Origin: RYN-230 sp963834515
GTDB taxonomy: Bacteria; Actinomycetota; Actinomycetes; Streptosporangiales; Streptosporangiaceae
Direction of reading: 5' to 3'
NCBI GenBank assembly: GCA_963834515.1
Contig: CAWICB010000001.1
Span: forward strand, 496,001-560,000
Length of the DNA: 64,000 nucleotides
Shown: positions 63,259-64,000 of the stretch, in pieces
How the letters are laid out: each line of letters begins with the position of its first letter
Numbering within the stretch: position 1 is the stretch's first letter
The notes under the pieces: generated by a model
The model's input: the letters and a program-made list of their open reading frames with translations, nothing else
The model's database searches: none
What the model was told of the DNA's origin: nothing
Program-made: the position numbers and the translations under genes

Positions 63259-63681
63259 CTACGCGGTGACGGCGTGCTTGTGGTCGCTGCTGGTGACCTG
63301 GATGTTGCGGGGTTTGGCCGCCTCGTGGACCGGGATAGTCAGGGTCAGCACGCCGGCGGCGTAGTCCGCGGTGATCTTGTCGGCGTCGAGGGTCTCGCCG
63401 AGGAAGACCTGGCGGGTGAAGGTGCCGTAGGGCCGCTCGGCGACGATCATCTCGGCGCCGTCGGCTTTCATCGGGGCGCGTTCGGCGCGGACGGTCAGCA
63501 CGTTCTGCTCGACGGTCAGGTCGATGGACTCAGGGTTGATGCCGGGCAGGTCGAAGTGGATGTAGAAGCTGTCGCCGTGCCGGTAGGCGTCCATCGGCAT
63601 CGCGGCGGGACGGGCGGCGGTGCCGAGCATCTGCTGGGTGAGCCGGTCCAGATCGCGGAACGGGTCGGTGCGCATGAGCAT
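63259..63681 (-). CDS. hsp20: Hsp20 / alpha-crystallin small heat-shock protein
   Basis: The 140-residue protein begins LMRTDPFRDLDRLTQQMLG and has an alpha-crystallin domain: YIHFDLPGINPESIDLTVEQNVLTVRAER, ERPYGTFTRQVFLGETLDADKI and the signature YAAGVLTLTIPVHEAAKPR. AAAGGAGG eight bases before ATG 63681 sets the start. It holds unfolding proteins in the cytosol during stress. It faces a J-domain gene across a short region, a common heat-shock grouping in actinobacteria. Confidence 0.95.
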   Translation of the reverse strand: MLMRTDPFRDLDRLTQQMLGTAARPAAMPMDAYRHGDSFYIHFDLPGINPESIDLTVEQNVLTVRAERAPMKADGAEMIVAERPYGTFTRQVFLGETLDADKITADYAAGVLTLTIPVHEAAKPRNIQVTSSDHKHAVTA

Positions 63682-63732
63682 GATGGGTGCCTCCTTTGCC
63701 AGTGCCGGTTGTCCTGTCACGCTCACGGCATC

Positions 63733-63762
63733 TATGTAGCATGACGGAGAGTTATCTGACAA
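63733..63762 (-). promoter_or_regulatory. Possible hsp20 promoter
   Basis: On the minus strand TTGTCA (63757-63762) and TACATA (63733-63738) lie 18 bases apart, about 50 bases upstream of the ATG. No HAIR (HspR) or CIRCE palindrome of consensus form is visible, although gcatgac...gtcatgc arms flank the region. Confidence 0.4.
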
Positions 63763-63841
63763 GACTCGACTGAGATTTTGTCATGCGGCATACTGGGGGC
63801 AAGATCGCGTTGTCCGTGTCGGCGAAGGGAGGGTGACGGTC

Positions 63842-64000
63842 ATGGCCGCTGCGGATCCCGGCGGCCCGGGCCTGGATCTGTACCAGCTGCTGGGGGTTCC
63901 CCACGAGGCCTCCCGGGCGGACATCGCGCAGGCCTGGCGGCGCCGGGCGCGGGCCGAGCACCCTGATTCGCGGCCGGGCGATGCCGCCGCGCCGGGCCGG
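63842..64000 (+). CDS. J-domain (DnaJ-like) protein, 3' partial
   Basis: The visible 53 residues read LDLYQLLGVPHEASRADIAQAWRRRARAEHPDS, the N-terminal helices of a J-domain with the essential HPD motif, which stimulates the DnaK ATPase. GGGAGG eight bases before ATG 63842 supports the start; GTG 63833 is an alternative. The gene runs out of the window. Confidence 0.85.
   Translation, partial: MAAADPGGPGLDLYQLLGVPHEASRADIAQAWRRRARAEHPDSRPGDAAAPGR

Noticed and set aside
63685..63841. HspR (HAIR) or CIRCE operator in the hsp20/J-domain gap
   Set aside because: No CTTGAGT-N7-ACTCAAG or TTAGCACTC-type palindrome was found; only weak unrelated inverted repeats.

Overview
The window is high-GC DNA (visibly about 70% G+C) with GTG starts, leaderless-looking promoters, LAL/LuxR regulators, NarL-type two-component genes, secreted Ser/Pro/Thr-rich proteins and a tRNA-Thr(GGT) of the usual actinobacterial type. 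It most likely comes from the chromosome of a filamentous or soil Actinomycetota; I cannot name the genus. Many genes carry one-base frameshifts, so either the region is decaying or the assembly has indel errors.

1-8.9 kb: a GntR/FCD regulator faces a minus-strand operon. In order of transcription the operon encodes a gamma subunit, a GltD-like flavoprotein fused to a two-cluster ferredoxin, and alpha and beta subunits of a thiamine-diphosphate 2-oxoacid oxidoreductase. Two small proteins, an OFA-type (oxalate/formate) MFS permease and a third small protein follow. Four alpha-subunit residues fall in the spacing I remember for Moorella oxalate oxidoreductase, so I read this as an NAD(P)-linked oxalate oxidation operon with its own importer. 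It is the most interesting system here.

8.9-18 kb: a long disordered membrane-anchored protein, a secreted Ser/Thr/Pro-rich wall protein, an alpha/beta hydrolase, a secreted kelch/galactose-oxidase-like propeller, and an ArsR-AHSA1 fusion gene with a VOC gene behind it.

18.2-43.6 kb: a 25.4-kb island bounded by 44-bp direct repeats. The left copy is the 3' part of tRNA-Thr(GGT). The island carries an NTF2-like protein, MsrA, a two-component system whose kinase is rearranged, a secreted Cys-pair beta-propeller, an SDR/peroxiredoxin pair facing a TetR regulator, a TIM-barrel glycosidase, a frameshifted tyrosine recombinase, LAL regulators, a metallo-beta-lactamase-fold gene broken by a 25-bp duplication, a complete-looking group II intron, and a hydrolase-LuxR/hotdog/LLM operon.

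43.6-64 kb: a mosaic of intact genes (LAL regulator, methyltransferase, enoyl-CoA hydratase, membrane pair, C45 acyltransferase) and remnants (nitrile hydratase, VOC, methyltransferase, ECF41 sigma factor, transposases, integrase). At 59.8-62.4 kb a lower-GC cassette encodes a HAD-like protein and a UbiA-like polytopic membrane protein. The window ends with a divergent hsp20/J-domain pair.
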